Positions 50,013-59,353 are shown, numbered from the stretch's first letter. The stretch is 64,000 nt of DNA from Solibacillus silvestris (GCA_001586195.1 CP014609.1:3442501-3506500), one strand, 5' to 3'. Made by a program: numbers and translations. The notes: generated from the sequence alone by a model not told the origin.

Positions 50013-51059
50013 TTACTGTGCTAAAAGATCCTCCACCATAATTTTCCCATTGCTCGTTTTTAATTGAATTGTGTGTTCTTTAGTGCCATGGGAATAATGC
50101 GATGTTTTTTCATTATAAATGGATACGGATCCCCATGCTGTCCAACTATCAATTTCAATATTTTGAAGTTTTCCTTCTGTACTTAATATGATTTGCCCAT
50201 TATCAGATACAAAATTCAATGGTGATTGAACAGATTTTAGCTGGGCAACAATTCGGCCATTTCGTGACTGCGCATGAATTTTGCCTACCACATTTTTAAT
50301 CTCAACACGTCCGTTATCAGATTCTAACTGAAGCTCTTGACCCATTACATCCTCTGCAATAATCCTTCCATTATTGGAACTAGCTTTTACATGTTCAATA
50401 TTCGTTTCTGTAAGCACCACTCGCCCATTAGCCGAATGAGCATCAAGAACTTTCCCTTGAATATGGTCTGTTAAAATACGGCCGTTATCTGATTTTAGAT
50501 AAAATTGCTGTGCGATAGTTTCAGACACCTTAATCCGTCCATTGTCATTATGAATCACAAGCTTTTCATACTGTTTTTTAGGCAGATAAACCACTGTATC
50601 AATTGTGTTGATTGTCCCTACTATTGTAATGAACCAAAAACGACGGACCTGCTCCTGACGCTTTATAGAGATGAAAAGTGTGTCATCTTTTATTAGCATG
50701 GATGCTTCAGTCAACTGGTCCTTATCCTTTGTTTCAATAAGTGCCTCGTCAGCATCAGTTGGAACAATTACAACATTCACACCATTAGCCTCAATATCTA
50801 CATTTCGATACGGAATTGGCTTATCATTTTTCATAACCGCCACATGTTCCATAAAGTCTTCTTCATCATATGAAGCAAGGAGCTCTTCAGCCAGCTCTTC
50901 AATATTTCCGAATGATTTTATAATTTCTTCAGTTGTCTTTCCTTCTGCACGGCCATTTTCGAAGTATTCTTCAAAGTCTCTGCGTATGTCATCTCTTTCT
51001 TGCTGTTGTAATTTTACTAAATGGTTATCAAGTAAATCTAAAAACTGTTGTTCATTCAT
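50013..51059 (-). CDS. HAAS-DUF4097 protein with SDNGR-type beta repeats
   Basis: A 348-residue protein of the PadR-linked HAAS class. Seen: N-terminal helical HAAS domain (MNEQQFLDLLDNHLVKLQQQ, then FEEYFENGRAEG), then from about residue 95 a beta-helix of DUF4097 type with eight repeats of an NGR/NGK motif (NDNGRIKV, KSDNGRILT, SANGRVVL, SNNGRIIA, ESDNGRVEI, SRNGRIVA, SDNGQIIL, SNGKIMVE). No transmembrane helix. ATG 51059 is 2 bases after the PadR stop, with GGGAG upstream. HAAS proteins partner PadR regulators in envelope-stress sensing; mechanism unknown. Confidence 0.83.
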   Translation of the reverse strand: MNEQQFLDLLDNHLVKLQQQERDDIRRDFEEYFENGRAEGKTTEEIIKSFGNIEELAEELLASYDEEDFMEHVAVMKNDKPIPYRNVDIEANGVNVVIVPTDADEALIETKDKDQLTEASMLIKDDTLFISIKRQEQVRRFWFITIVGTINTIDTVVYLPKKQYEKLVIHNDNGRIKVSETIAQQFYLKSDNGRILTDHIQGKVLDAHSANGRVVLTETNIEHVKASSNNGRIIAEDVMGQELQLESDNGRVEIKNVVGKIHAQSRNGRIVAQLKSVQSPLNFVSDNGQIILSTEGKLQNIEIDSWTAWGSVSIYNEKTSHYSHGTKEHTIQLKTSNGKIMVEDLLAQ

Positions 51060-51061
51060 TT

Positions 51062-51376
51062 TTATTTGCTCCCTTGAATTAAAGTATTTACACCCGAAAT
51101 AAAACTTTCCCATTCATTACGTAAGCTCTGTAGTTGTTCAATCCCTAGTTCGGTAATCTGATAATATTTACGCGGCGGGCCTTCTGTTGATTCCATTAAA
51201 TATGTTGTAAAAAGACCGTCTTTTGTTAACCTGCGTAACAGCGGGTATACCGCTCCTTCTGATATTTCAATTTGTGTAGAAATTGCTTGCACAAGCTCAT
51301 ATCCATACATATCTTTCTTTTCTAATAAGGCGAGGACACATAAATTCAACACGCCTTTTTTAAATTGAGGATTCAT
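51062..51376 (-). CDS. PadR-family transcriptional regulator
   Basis: Winged-helix repressor of 104 residues. Seen: PadR core GVLNLCVLALLEKKDMYGYELVQAI (first helices), then GAVYPLLRRLTKDGLFTTYL with the recognition helix and wing, and EGPPRKYYQITELG near 64-77, all family hallmarks. It heads an operon with the HAAS-DUF4097 gene (2-base gap) and the PH-like gene. A cluster of TAGTGT half-sites lies upstream (51387-51446), suggesting autoregulation. Effector unknown; in relatives the operon responds to cell-envelope antibiotics. Confidence 0.9.
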   Translation of the reverse strand: MNPQFKKGVLNLCVLALLEKKDMYGYELVQAISTQIEISEGAVYPLLRRLTKDGLFTTYLMESTEGPPRKYYQITELGIEQLQSLRNEWESFISGVNTLIQGSK

Positions 51377-51386
51377 TATTTCACCT

Positions 51387-51446
51387 CACTACTATTTAAT
51401 ATAGAATAGTGTAGCAAACACTACTGTTCATTGCAAGGTAGTGTAC
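51387..51446 (-). promoter_or_regulatory. Cluster of TAGTGT half-sites before padR operon
   Basis: Inverted repeat TAGTGT-AGCAA-ACACTA at 51407-51423, an outer pair CACTACTATT (51387-51396) with AATAGTG (51405-51411), and a further GTAGTGT at 51438-51444. At least four copies of the half-site in 60 bases directly upstream of padR make an operator likely. Confidence 0.6.
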
Positions 51447-51453
51447 AAAAAAT

Positions 51454-51484
51454 AATTGTGCTAAGATTTATCCTCAGCACAATT
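51454..51484 (-). terminator. Intrinsic terminator after membrane protein gene 51493-52155
   Basis: Perfect 9-bp stem AATTGTGCT / AGCACAATT with a 13-base loop, followed on the minus strand by ATTTTTTG. Confidence 0.85.
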
Positions 51485-51492
51485 TTCGTTCG

Positions 51493-52155
51493 TTAAAACC
51501 TTCTATATGGTCTGTCGTTCGAATAATGGATTGCCGTCCACATTAACGTCGCGATTAATACTAACTCAAAGGCATTTGTAATCGCGTCACTACCAATATC
51601 AATCGGAACTGCACTACCGATTGTCATAACAATTGTACCGACAAGCATCCACCACCATTTTCTTTTCCGGGCAAGCATGATCGCAGCGATTAATAAGGCC
51701 ACAAGAACAATCAAAATCATTGGGGGCGGTCCAGAAGCTGCTTCTGTTGTACTGTAGCTTAGTACACCATACGATTCCTCCGGCGCTAGTTCCAGCCCAC
51801 TCAGTTCCGCAAAATATTCAACAATCATTGCAACAACCCATAAAGCGCCAAATGTAAACGAAACCCATTCCTTATAGGCAAAATGAAGGTTTGCCTCTTT
51901 CATTATAAACAGGGAAAAAAGTATTAAAGTAGGTGTGAATATTGCATGGAGCCAAAATCTGCCATAACTTAGGTTTTCAAGCAGCTCTCCCTCTCCGATA
52001 ACATGGCCTAAAGCTAATATTGCATTATCATAAATTAGGGCAGCAATAACTAAAAATAAAATGGCGGATGCAGTTTTTTTATGTTTTGCCATTCCCCAGA
52101 CGAAGATGGCAATATAGGCAATCGTGAAAAGTCCGAATATATAAGGATCCATCAT
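51493..52155 (-). CDS. Polytopic membrane protein, unknown function
   Basis: A 220-residue membrane protein with six or seven hydrophobic segments. Seen: N-terminal TM (YIFGLFTIAYIAIFVWGM), several helices carrying His/Glu (LHAIFTPTLILFSLF, GALWVVAMIVEYFAEL), a polar Pro/Ser loop GVLSYSTTEAASGPPP near 134-149, and a C-terminal basic tail SNDRPYRRF. AGGAGGGGT precedes two adjacent ATGs; the second (52152) has better spacing. No family recognised; the composition suggests an integral sensor or transporter fragment. Monocistronic, with terminator. Confidence 0.72.
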   Translation of the reverse strand: MMDPYIFGLFTIAYIAIFVWGMAKHKKTASAILFLVIAALIYDNAILALGHVIGEGELLENLSYGRFWLHAIFTPTLILFSLFIMKEANLHFAYKEWVSFTFGALWVVAMIVEYFAELSGLELAPEESYGVLSYSTTEAASGPPPMILIVLVALLIAAIMLARKRKWWWMLVGTIVMTIGSAVPIDIGSDAITNAFELVLIATLMWTAIHYSNDRPYRRF

Positions 52156-52276
52156 ACCCCTCCTTTTAATTACTATTCTTTCCCCTTTACCCCAAAATTA
52201 AGTTATTAAATATTTCAAGATTAGAAAGGGGCACGAGCGGGAACTATTCTTTAGATGAATAAAGGGGGAACTATTT

Positions 52277-53488
52277 ATGGAATTACACAATGGTTTATTA
52301 TTTTGGCCGACTACACTTGTAAAAGAACCGCACACGAACCCACCAATTAAACCTCATTATGACGCGATTATCGTAGGTGCGGGAATGAGCGGGATATTGA
52401 CGGCGAAAGCACTAATTGATGAAGGATTATCAGTAGCCGTTATAGAACGAAATGAACTCGGCTCAGGCAGTACTTCGGCCAATACAGGACTACTTCAATA
52501 TTCAAATGATATTCAATTACACGAACTTTGCGATTTAATTGGAGAAGAGGATGCTGTACGTTTTTATAAACTATGCTTGGAGGCAGTTGACCAGCTTGAA
52601 AAAACTGCCCAGCCGTTAAAAGATCAGGCAGATTTCATTCGACGTCCGAGCATCTGTTTTGCCAGTGAAAAAAAAGACGTATCAAAACTTGAGCAGGAAT
52701 GCGAGATTTTAGTAAAGCACGGATTCTCTGCTGAGTTTTGGAATGAACTTGTCGTAGAAAAGCGCTTACCATTTAAAGCACCTGCTGCTCTGTACACAAA
52801 TAATGATGCGGAAATGAACCCTTACAAATTCGTTGTTTCGTTAACTGAACAGCTTATTACTAAAGGACTAGATTTATTTGAAAATACGTACGCCAATATT
52901 ATAGAGGACGAAGGAAATGACATTATTTTGCACACAATGAACGGCATTTTTAAAACATCCCGTATTATATACACGACCGGATATGATCGTCTTCCTTATG
53001 GAAAAATGAAGGGGGCTGACATTAACCGTTCCTATGCGATTGTGACAGAGCAAAAACCAACCTTTGAGAGCTGGTATGAAAATGCACTCATTTGGGAAAC
53101 TGCCCGCCCATATTTGTATATGCGAAAAACGGTAGATCACCGCATTATAATCGGAGGATTAGACGAAAAAAAAGCCAATCCTGCCAAGCATGAATCAAAA
53201 GTGGAAGCAATGGCAAATATGCTGCTTGATAAACTTCATGAATTAATACCTGGCGAAACCTTTCATGCACCGTATAAATATTGTGCTTCCTTCGGTGAGT
53301 CATTAGACCATCTACCATTCATCGGACAGCACCCAGAACAGCCAAATCACTATTACCTGCTTGGATTTGGAGGGAACGGCACGGTTTATAGCATGCTTGG
53401 TTCCCAAATAATTGCTGATTTAATTATGAATCGACCGAACGACGATGCACGTCTTGTGACATTGGACCGGAAATATGGAATTAAATAA
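52277..53488 (+). CDS. FAD-dependent oxidoreductase (DAO family)
   Basis: Flavoprotein of 403 residues, D-amino-acid-oxidase-like fold. Seen: FAD-binding motif AIIVGAGMSGILTAKALIDEG near 31-51, ERNELGSGSTSANTGLLQ (about 58-75) with the GSGxTxxNxG contact typical of glycine/sarcosine oxidase relatives, and a C-terminal LLGFGGNGTVYSMLGSQI near 367-384. RBS GGGGGAA precedes ATG 52277. No membrane segment. Substrate probably an amine or amino acid; not readable. Monocistronic. Confidence 0.87.
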   Translation: MELHNGLLFWPTTLVKEPHTNPPIKPHYDAIIVGAGMSGILTAKALIDEGLSVAVIERNELGSGSTSANTGLLQYSNDIQLHELCDLIGEEDAVRFYKLCLEAVDQLEKTAQPLKDQADFIRRPSICFASEKKDVSKLEQECEILVKHGFSAEFWNELVVEKRLPFKAPAALYTNNDAEMNPYKFVVSLTEQLITKGLDLFENTYANIIEDEGNDIILHTMNGIFKTSRIIYTTGYDRLPYGKMKGADINRSYAIVTEQKPTFESWYENALIWETARPYLYMRKTVDHRIIIGGLDEKKANPAKHESKVEAMANMLLDKLHELIPGETFHAPYKYCASFGESLDHLPFIGQHPEQPNHYYLLGFGGNGTVYSMLGSQIIADLIMNRPNDDARLVTLDRKYGIK

Positions 53489-53570
53489 CCATAAAGTCCC
53501 CTATTGCTGGAATTCTATTTTTAATTCCGCTTCTTTGTTATAAGCTATTAAGTAAAAGGGGTGCTTTTTT

Positions 53571-53972
53571 GTGGTTTTTAAATCAAAAGTGGATATTTGG
53601 ATGGCGTTCATATTTATTCTTGTGCCATCCTCAATGATATACGGGGTCATTACCGAGCCAAGTGCTGTTTTACTGCTTGTTACGGCATTCATTATTGTTT
53701 TATTATGCATACTGTTTTTCGGTACCAAATACGTAATTGAAGCGGATGAACTCATCGTTTACGGTGGTATTTATAAAAAGCGAATTCCGATTAAGCAAAT
53801 ACGAAGCTTGCGTCCATCGAAAAATCCTCTATCGGCTCCGGCAATGTCGATCGACCGTATTGAAATTACATTTGATCCGCATATTCAGGTCATTCTTATA
53901 TCCCCAAAAGAAAAGGAGCTGTTTGTAAAAAAGCTTCTTGAAATCAATCCAAGTATTACACTCAAGTCGTAA
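53571..53972 (+). CDS. Membrane-anchored bacterial PH-like domain protein
   Basis: A 133-residue protein with two transmembrane helices (IWMAFIFILVPSSMIYGVIT and AVLLLVTAFIIVLLCILFFG, about 11-54) and a cytoplasmic domain of the bPH type (KYVIEADELIVYGGIYKKRI, then IPIKQIRSLRPSKNPLSAPA and ISPKEKELFVKKLLEINPS). GTG 53571 is the start; RBS AAAAGGGG lies upstream. Such proteins occur as single or tandem units of unknown role. Convergent with the EAL gene. Confidence 0.78.
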   Translation: MVFKSKVDIWMAFIFILVPSSMIYGVITEPSAVLLLVTAFIIVLLCILFFGTKYVIEADELIVYGGIYKKRIPIKQIRSLRPSKNPLSAPAMSIDRIEITFDPHIQVILISPKEKELFVKKLLEINPSITLKS

Positions 53973-53976
53973 GAAG

Positions 53977-54014
53977 TCCACGCAAATTGTATCAGCAATC
54001 TGCGTGGATTTTTT
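53977..54014. terminator. Bidirectional terminator
   Basis: Stem TCCACGCAAATTG / CAATCTGCGTGGA (one mismatch) with a short loop, then TTTTTTAC. Serves the bPH gene (plus) and, by its A-run, the EAL protein gene ending at 54013 (minus). Confidence 0.85.
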
Positions 54015-55716
54015 ACACGAGTATCCCTTTTTCACTTAAACGTTTTGAAAAATCATCAATTGTTAAAGGACGACTATAATAGTAACCCTGTACAAATTCA
54101 CAATCAAATTCCCGTAAAAGGTGTAAATCTGCATGTTCCTCAACACCTTCCGCCACTACTTTTAAATTAAGTGCCCGTGCCAAAGAAATCATCGCGGAAA
54201 CCATGGCAATGTCTGCGTTGTTCTTATACATTTCGTGAATGAACGTACGGTCGATTTTTAATAAATCTACCGGAAATTTCTTTAAATAGCTTAATGAGGA
54301 ATAGCCAGTCCCAAAATCATCAATAGCTAACGTAATATCCATTTCACTTAATTGCTTGATCGTATGGAGCAAATCTGAATTTTGATCTAAGAAACTCATT
54401 TCTGTTATCTCGATTTCCAGTGCGCTTGGAGAAATTTCATGCTGCTGTAAAATTCGATTTAAGCGCACAATAAAGTTTTCTGCTTTCAAATGGTTCGGTG
54501 AAATATTAACAGCCACACGGAGGTTTAAATTATATCGTTCATTCCATTCTGTTACTTGGCGACCTGCTTTAGCAATAACCCACTCACTAATATCACTGAT
54601 CAAACCAAACTCTTCCGCAAATGGTATGAACTGATCCGGTGGTACGAAACCAAGCTCATCATCAAACCAGCGAATCAGGGCTTCCATGCCTTCAATTTTA
54701 TTTGTTTGCAAATTCACTTTCGGTTGATAATACAGTTCAAATGCCTCTTTTTTAATGGCATCATGTAACTTTGTTTCCAATGTTAGTAGTTGATTATACG
54801 AAAAACGCTGTTGCTTTTTATAAATGACAAAACCTTTGTTATTGCTTTTTTTCGCCTCATACATCGCAATATCAGCATATTTTAAAATGTCTTGTGCCGA
54901 ATAGCCATGTTCCGGGTAATTTACCGCCCCGATACTGATCGAAGCATAAAAAGTATGGTTATTTAAATTAAATTGGCTTTTAAATAGTGCTTGTATATCC
55001 TCTGCAGCACTTTCCAGTAGATCTGAATTTCTTAAAATACAGATGAATTCATCTCCGCTCAAACGATAAAAAGTTATAAACGGACTAGTCAATGTTTTTG
55101 TTCGCTCCGCAATTTCTGCTAAAAACATATCCCCGACATGGTGCCCTAAACCATCATTTATATTTTTAAACCGATTGACATCAAATAACATGAGTGAAAA
55201 TGGCTGTTGTTCAACTTCGATTAGCGTTTTTAAATCATTAAGCAACATCCGGCGATTTGGCAGTCCTGTCAGATCATCATGGTGTGCAATATGTATCATT
55301 TCCCCAATCTTCTTTTGTGCGGTAATATCTGTACGAATCGAAATATACTGATAGGGCTTTCCTTTCGCATTCAAAAACGGTACAATCGTCGTCTGTACCC
55401 AATAGATTGAACCATCCTTTGCGCGGTTACACACTTCTCCGTTCCATGTCTTGCCTGAACCTATCGTACGCCACATTTCCTTAAAAAAAGTTTTGGGATG
55501 ATAGCCTGAATTTAAAAGACGGTGATCTTTACCAATGAGTTCACAACGTTCGTATTTGGAAATTTTACAAAATCGGTCATTTACAATTGTGATAATGCCT
55601 TTTTGATCTGTAACTGCCAAAATGGACGATTCGTCTAATGCAACTTTAATATTTTGTAATTCTTCTACAGTCAATTGCATTGAACCTAGTACATTTGTAT
55701 CTTCTATTTTTACCAT
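54013..55716 (-). CDS. PAS-GGDEF-EAL cyclic-di-GMP enzyme
   Basis: Signalling protein of 567 residues that makes and/or degrades cyclic-di-GMP. Seen: PAS domain (about 22-135, with [20 protein letters not shown] and a PAC end), GGDEF domain (140-300) with the site SGDEF at 220-224, a permitted variant, and EAL domain (315-560) with EAL at 345-347, [29 protein letters not shown] and AEGVE all intact, so phosphodiesterase activity is likely. No membrane segment. ATG 55716 follows GGTGGG. PAS ligand (heme, flavin or redox) is unknown. Confidence 0.92.
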   Translation of the reverse strand: MVKIEDTNVLGSMQLTVEELQNIKVALDESSILAVTDQKGIITIVNDRFCKISKYERCELIGKDHRLLNSGYHPKTFFKEMWRTIGSGKTWNGEVCNRAKDGSIYWVQTTIVPFLNAKGKPYQYISIRTDITAQKKIGEMIHIAHHDDLTGLPNRRMLLNDLKTLIEVEQQPFSLMLFDVNRFKNINDGLGHHVGDMFLAEIAERTKTLTSPFITFYRLSGDEFICILRNSDLLESAAEDIQALFKSQFNLNNHTFYASISIGAVNYPEHGYSAQDILKYADIAMYEAKKSNNKGFVIYKKQQRFSYNQLLTLETKLHDAIKKEAFELYYQPKVNLQTNKIEGMEALIRWFDDELGFVPPDQFIPFAEEFGLISDISEWVIAKAGRQVTEWNERYNLNLRVAVNISPNHLKAENFIVRLNRILQQHEISPSALEIEITEMSFLDQNSDLLHTIKQLSEMDITLAIDDFGTGYSSLSYLKKFPVDLLKIDRTFIHEMYKNNADIAMVSAMISLARALNLKVVAEGVEEHADLHLLREFDCEFVQGYYYSRPLTIDDFSKRLSEKGILV

Positions 55717-56111
55717 CTACCCACCAACTTCTATTTAGTGATTCTTTTCTAGTGCGTTTTCGGAAAATTTGCATTCTTTAATTCATAATTATAGTTCTTA
55801 TTTAATGATTTTGGTAGTTCTTTTAGATTATATCGCCTTTTTTTCATAATTTTTTATTTTTTCCATTTCATTTTATAAATAAAAATATTAGTTTTCTTTT
55901 TTCCAACTGTAAATTTCTAGAAATATTTAATAGAGATTCTCTATTAAATGTTCAAAAACCTCTTCTTTCGGTGGAATATTCTGATAAAATGATAGTAATT
56001 TCCAGTGAAAGGATTGATGAAAATGAAAATATTTATGAAGGTGATTGAAAAGTAATCTTTCGACTCTTTTCAATCAGATGAACATCAAATTATTTTGAAA
56101 AGAGGAAAACA
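55717..56111. other. Intergenic region with a mini-ORF and hairpin
   Basis: Divergent region of 395 bases. It contains a 12-codon ORF (56017-56055, MKMKIFMKVIEK) with a GAAAGGA-type RBS, overlapping a hairpin with a perfect 10-bp stem GATTGAAAAG / CTTTTCAATC (56043-56075). The pair looks like a leader before the GNAT gene. No T-tract. Confidence 0.45.
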
Positions 56112-56654
56112 ATGTACACAGATCAGGAATTAACTATCCGACCAATAACAGAACAAGATATGGAACGCTTATGGGAACTGATATATAAAGATGAACAGCC
56201 CGAGTGGAAAAAGTGGGATGCGCCGTACTATCCGCATAGAGCGATTCCTTATGAACAATTTATCCAGACAAATCAGGATTGGATCGGGGATGAAAGCTTT
56301 TGGGTCATTGAAGTATCGGGAGTCGTTCGCGGAATTATCTCCTACTACTGGGAACACGAACCTTCAAAGTGGCTGGAGATGGGCATTATCCTGCATGAAG
56401 GGCATTTATGGGGAAAAGGCATCGGAACTCGAGCATTAAAATTATGGATTGCCCATTTATTTCATACAATGCCATTAGTGCGTGTTGGTTTTTCGACATG
56501 GTCAGGCAACGAACGCATGATTCGTGTTGGCGAAAAGCTCGGAATGCAGCTAGAAGCAAGAATTCGTAAAGTCCGCTATTACGAAGGGCATTATTATGAC
56601 TCGATTCGCATGGGGTTACTTAGAGAAGAATGGGAAGCTTTGAATAACGACTAA
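56112..56654 (+). CDS. GNAT N-acetyltransferase (RimJ/RimL type)
   Basis: Cytoplasmic acetyltransferase of 180 residues. Seen: start ELTIRPITEQDMERLWELIY, typical of the RimJ/RimL class, the acetyl-CoA loop HEGHLWGKGIGTRALKLWI near 96-114, and ARIRKVRYYEGHYYDSIRMG near 153-172, the closing signature of the same class. AGAGGAAA precedes the ATG. The M20 amidohydrolase follows after 19 bases, suggesting one transcript. Substrate unknown; class members acetylate protein N-termini or small amines. Confidence 0.87.
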   Translation: MYTDQELTIRPITEQDMERLWELIYKDEQPEWKKWDAPYYPHRAIPYEQFIQTNQDWIGDESFWVIEVSGVVRGIISYYWEHEPSKWLEMGIILHEGHLWGKGIGTRALKLWIAHLFHTMPLVRVGFSTWSGNERMIRVGEKLGMQLEARIRKVRYYEGHYYDSIRMGLLREEWEALNND

Positions 56655-56673
56655 TTTTTCAGGGGTGGAGAAG

Positions 56674-57846
56674 ATGAGCGTAAAAGAGAAACTGCAAGCA
56701 AACTATGAGAACATGGTTGAAATTCGAAGACATCTGCATATGTATCCGGAGCTTTCATTCAAAGAAGTTAATACACCAAAACTAATTGCTGAAAAGCTTC
56801 GTTCTTTTGGTATTGAGGTAAAAGAAAATGTTGGCGGAAATGGCGTCGTTGGCCGCTTAGAAGGCGCTTACGACGGACCGACAATTGCGTTCCGCGCCGA
56901 TTTTGATGCACTTCCGATTCAAGATGAAAAAGAAGTACCTTACAAATCGAAAGTCGATGGAGTAAGCCATGCTTGTGGTCATGATATCCATACAGCCGCA
57001 CTGCTCGGTTTAGCAAAATCACTTGCTGACAACCATGATGCGCTTCACGGCAATATTGTATTCATCCATCAATTTGCGGAAGAAGTCGTACCAGGCGGTG
57101 CAAAAGCTATGGTAGAAGCAGGTTGCCTGGAAGGCGTCGACTATGTGTACGGTTCACATGTATCTTCATGGAGCGAATTAGGTACTGTACTGTTTTGTGA
57201 AGGCTACGCAATGGCGGCTGCGGACTTCTTTGAGCTTACTATTCAAGGTAAAGGCGGACATGGCGCATCACCTCATGAAACAATAGACCCGATTGTTGCA
57301 GCGGCACAGTTTGTATTTGGAGTGCAGCCGATCGTCAGCCGAAATACAGATCCAATTGAATCTGCTGTTATTACAATCGGAAAAATTGAAAGTGGCACAG
57401 TCGGCAATGTCATTCCCGATAAGGCCCATTTAACGGGGACTGTTCGTACATTCAATCCAGCAATCCGCGATATGGTGGAGCAAAAGTTAAACAACTTATG
57501 CAAAGCGATTGAAATTCAGTACGGGGCCAAACTGGAATTTAACTATACACGTGGTTATGACGCTGTATATAATCACCCGGCCGAAACAGCTATGCTTCGA
57601 GAAGCTGTTTCAATCAACCTGCCAGATTTGCAAGTACTAAATGCCCCACCTCGCATGGGAGCAGAAGACTTCACCTATTATTTACAGGAAAAGCCGGGGA
57701 CGTTTTTCTTCACAGGTGGCGGCAATAAGGAAATTGAAGCTGTCTATCCACATCACCATCCAAAATTCGATGTGGATGAACAGTCCATGCTGAATATTGC
57801 CAATGTGTTTGTGGAGGCATTGAAGCTTCATGGGGTTGTAAAATAA
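56674..57846 (+). CDS. M20-family N-acyl amino acid amidohydrolase
   Basis: Cytoplasmic metallo-amidohydrolase of 390 residues (aminoacylase/hippurate hydrolase type, M20D). Seen: metal ligands Cys101 and His103 in SHACGHDIHTAALLG, Glu136-137 in QFAEEVVPGG, His162 in GSHVSSW, and the lid-domain segment GKGGHGASPHETIDPI. ATG 56674 is chosen because GGGGTGGAG is upstream; the 56665 reading starts with GTG. Follows the GNAT gene. It could be the L-desuccinylase completing the MenC/NSAR route at 3954-5947, although it lies 51 kb away. Family firm, substrate open. Confidence 0.9.
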   Translation: MSVKEKLQANYENMVEIRRHLHMYPELSFKEVNTPKLIAEKLRSFGIEVKENVGGNGVVGRLEGAYDGPTIAFRADFDALPIQDEKEVPYKSKVDGVSHACGHDIHTAALLGLAKSLADNHDALHGNIVFIHQFAEEVVPGGAKAMVEAGCLEGVDYVYGSHVSSWSELGTVLFCEGYAMAAADFFELTIQGKGGHGASPHETIDPIVAAAQFVFGVQPIVSRNTDPIESAVITIGKIESGTVGNVIPDKAHLTGTVRTFNPAIRDMVEQKLNNLCKAIEIQYGAKLEFNYTRGYDAVYNHPAETAMLREAVSINLPDLQVLNAPPRMGAEDFTYYLQEKPGTFFFTGGGNKEIEAVYPHHHPKFDVDEQSMLNIANVFVEALKLHGVVK

Positions 57847-57893
57847 AATTAATTTTAATTTTAGCTATCATGTTCTAAAAGGAGGTTATAGAG

Positions 57894-58454
57894 ATGAAAA
57901 AAGAAAAAAATGAGCTGCTGGAATGGATCAAAGTTATCGCCATAACCGCCTTGTTTGTTGTAGCAATCCGGACGTTTATTTTCACTCCGATCGATGTGAA
58001 AGGTGCTTCCATGATGCCGACATATGAAGACGGAGACCGGATTATCGTCAATAAAATCGGAAAGACGCTTCATGATTTTGAGCGATTTGATGTCATTGTA
58101 TTCGATGGTTTAGAAAGTGAGTATTTTATTAAACGAATTATCGGCCTTCCAGGTGATCAAATCGAATATAAAGACGATGTACTTTATATAAATGGTCAGA
58201 AAGTCGATGAGCCCTATTTGGATGAATATAAATCTTCTCTTAACGATCCAGGTGATTTGACTCCTGACTTCACGCTGGAAAATCTGGCAGGTGTATCAGA
58301 AATTCCGAATGACTATTATTTTGTAATGGGCGACAATCGCCGCAAAAGTAGTGACAGCCGAGATCCACGCATTGGTCTTGTCTCAAAGGAACATATTCTT
58401 GGCTCTACATCTATCCGATTTTACCCGCTCGACTCATTAGGTTTGGTGAAATAA
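57894..58454 (+). CDS. lepB: Type I signal peptidase (Sip-type)
   Basis: Membrane serine-lysine protease of 186 residues that removes signal peptides of exported proteins. Seen: one N-terminal transmembrane helix (about 11-30), catalytic Ser39 in GASMMPT, Lys80 in FIKRIIGLPGD, and the box-E motif MGDNRRKSSDSR near 143-154. The single TM marks the Gram-positive Sip class. AGGAGG lies before ATG 57894. Monocistronic with a strong terminator. Multiple signal peptidases are usual in bacilli, so it may be one of several. Confidence 0.94.
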   Translation: MKKEKNELLEWIKVIAITALFVVAIRTFIFTPIDVKGASMMPTYEDGDRIIVNKIGKTLHDFERFDVIVFDGLESEYFIKRIIGLPGDQIEYKDDVLYINGQKVDEPYLDEYKSSLNDPGDLTPDFTLENLAGVSEIPNDYYFVMGDNRRKSSDSRDPRIGLVSKEHILGSTSIRFYPLDSLGLVK

Positions 58455-58470
58455 TCCGAAAAACACACTT

Positions 58471-58506
58471 GCCGTGATTGCTTTCATTAGCAATTGCGGC
58501 TTTTTT
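58471..58506 (+). terminator. Intrinsic terminator after signal peptidase gene
   Basis: Stem GCCGTGATTGCT / AGCAATTGCGGC with one mismatch and loop TTCAT, then TTTTTTG. Confidence 0.88.
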
Positions 58507-58608
58507 GTATTTAATTAAGCATAAAATAAATTACATAATGACATATATAAATTGCATTTAGAATTATATATTGTATAATAAGCTTAACAATAAATTTGGG
58601 GAGGGAAT

Positions 58609-59139
58609 ATGATGGGATTTTGGAACAAAAAAGTGGTCGATGAGCGCGTGTACAACATGCAAAATAAAATTTACCGGGAAATATATTTACTCACGATGAT
58701 GATTGTTCTCGTGTCGATTGGGGTTAAATTTTATCGCTTCGGAGTAAGTATGGAGTCAGTTACTACAGAGATAGTCATTTTAATAGGTGTCAGTTTATAC
58801 TACGGCTTCCGTTCCTCACAACTTGGAGTATTTTCGGATGAAGTTGAACTTCATGATGCCAACAGCAAATTTTCATACAGCACAAAACAGCTAATCATCG
58901 GTATTGGCATGGGGCTGGTTATCGCACTTTTCATGGGGATTAATAGTGCGTACCAGTATGCAGACAGTTCATCTCAGGCTATTGAATATTTCTTTTTAGT
59001 ATTTTTCGTTTCAATCATTATTTACGTTCCATTTTATTTACTGCTTTTATTTGCTGCCTATAAAAGTGCCTTGAAAAAAAGCCAAAAGGTAAACAGCAAA
59101 ATGCTTGAAGAAGATGATGATGTGGGGCGATACCAATGA
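58609..59139 (+). CDS. DUF6773-like membrane protein
   Basis: A 176-residue membrane protein with four hydrophobic segments in two pairs (about 25-45, 50-65, 92-112 and 120-145) and a short cytosolic N-terminus MMGFWNKKVVDERVYNMQNK, a start typical of this family. Promoter seen: TTGCAT, 16-base spacer, TATAAT before the gene. Its stop overlaps the start of the XRE regulator (59136), a pairing common for these membrane/HTH modules, where the small regulator is thought to control the operon. Function unknown. Confidence 0.78.
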   Translation: MMGFWNKKVVDERVYNMQNKIYREIYLLTMMIVLVSIGVKFYRFGVSMESVTTEIVILIGVSLYYGFRSSQLGVFSDEVELHDANSKFSYSTKQLIIGIGMGLVIALFMGINSAYQYADSSSQAIEYFFLVFFVSIIIYVPFYLLLLFAAYKSALKKSQKVNSKMLEEDDDVGRYQ

Positions 59140-59339
59140 AAAATATCCGCTTAAAGATGGCCCGGATTGAACATGATCTATCACAGGATGAGCTCGCAAA
59201 AAAGGTTGGGGTCACACGCCAAACAATCGGACTCATTGAGCTTGGCAAATACAATCCGACATTAAGTGTATGTATCGCAATATGTAGAACATTGAATAGA
59301 ACTTTGGATGAACTATTTTGGGATGAACAATCCGAATAA
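59136..59339 (+). CDS. Small XRE-family (Cro/CI-type) HTH regulator
   Basis: A 67-residue single-domain repressor of the YozG/YgzD class. Seen: helix-turn-helix KMARIEHDLSQDELAKKVGV and RQTIGLIELGKYNPTLSVC, with C-terminal CRTLNRTLDELFW. It overlaps the membrane protein stop by 4 bases, so both are translated together. Probably represses its own operon or a nearby one; target sites not identified. Confidence 0.9.
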   Translation: MKNIRLKMARIEHDLSQDELAKKVGVTRQTIGLIELGKYNPTLSVCIAICRTLNRTLDELFWDEQSE

Positions 59340-59353
59340 AAGCAATCATTATA

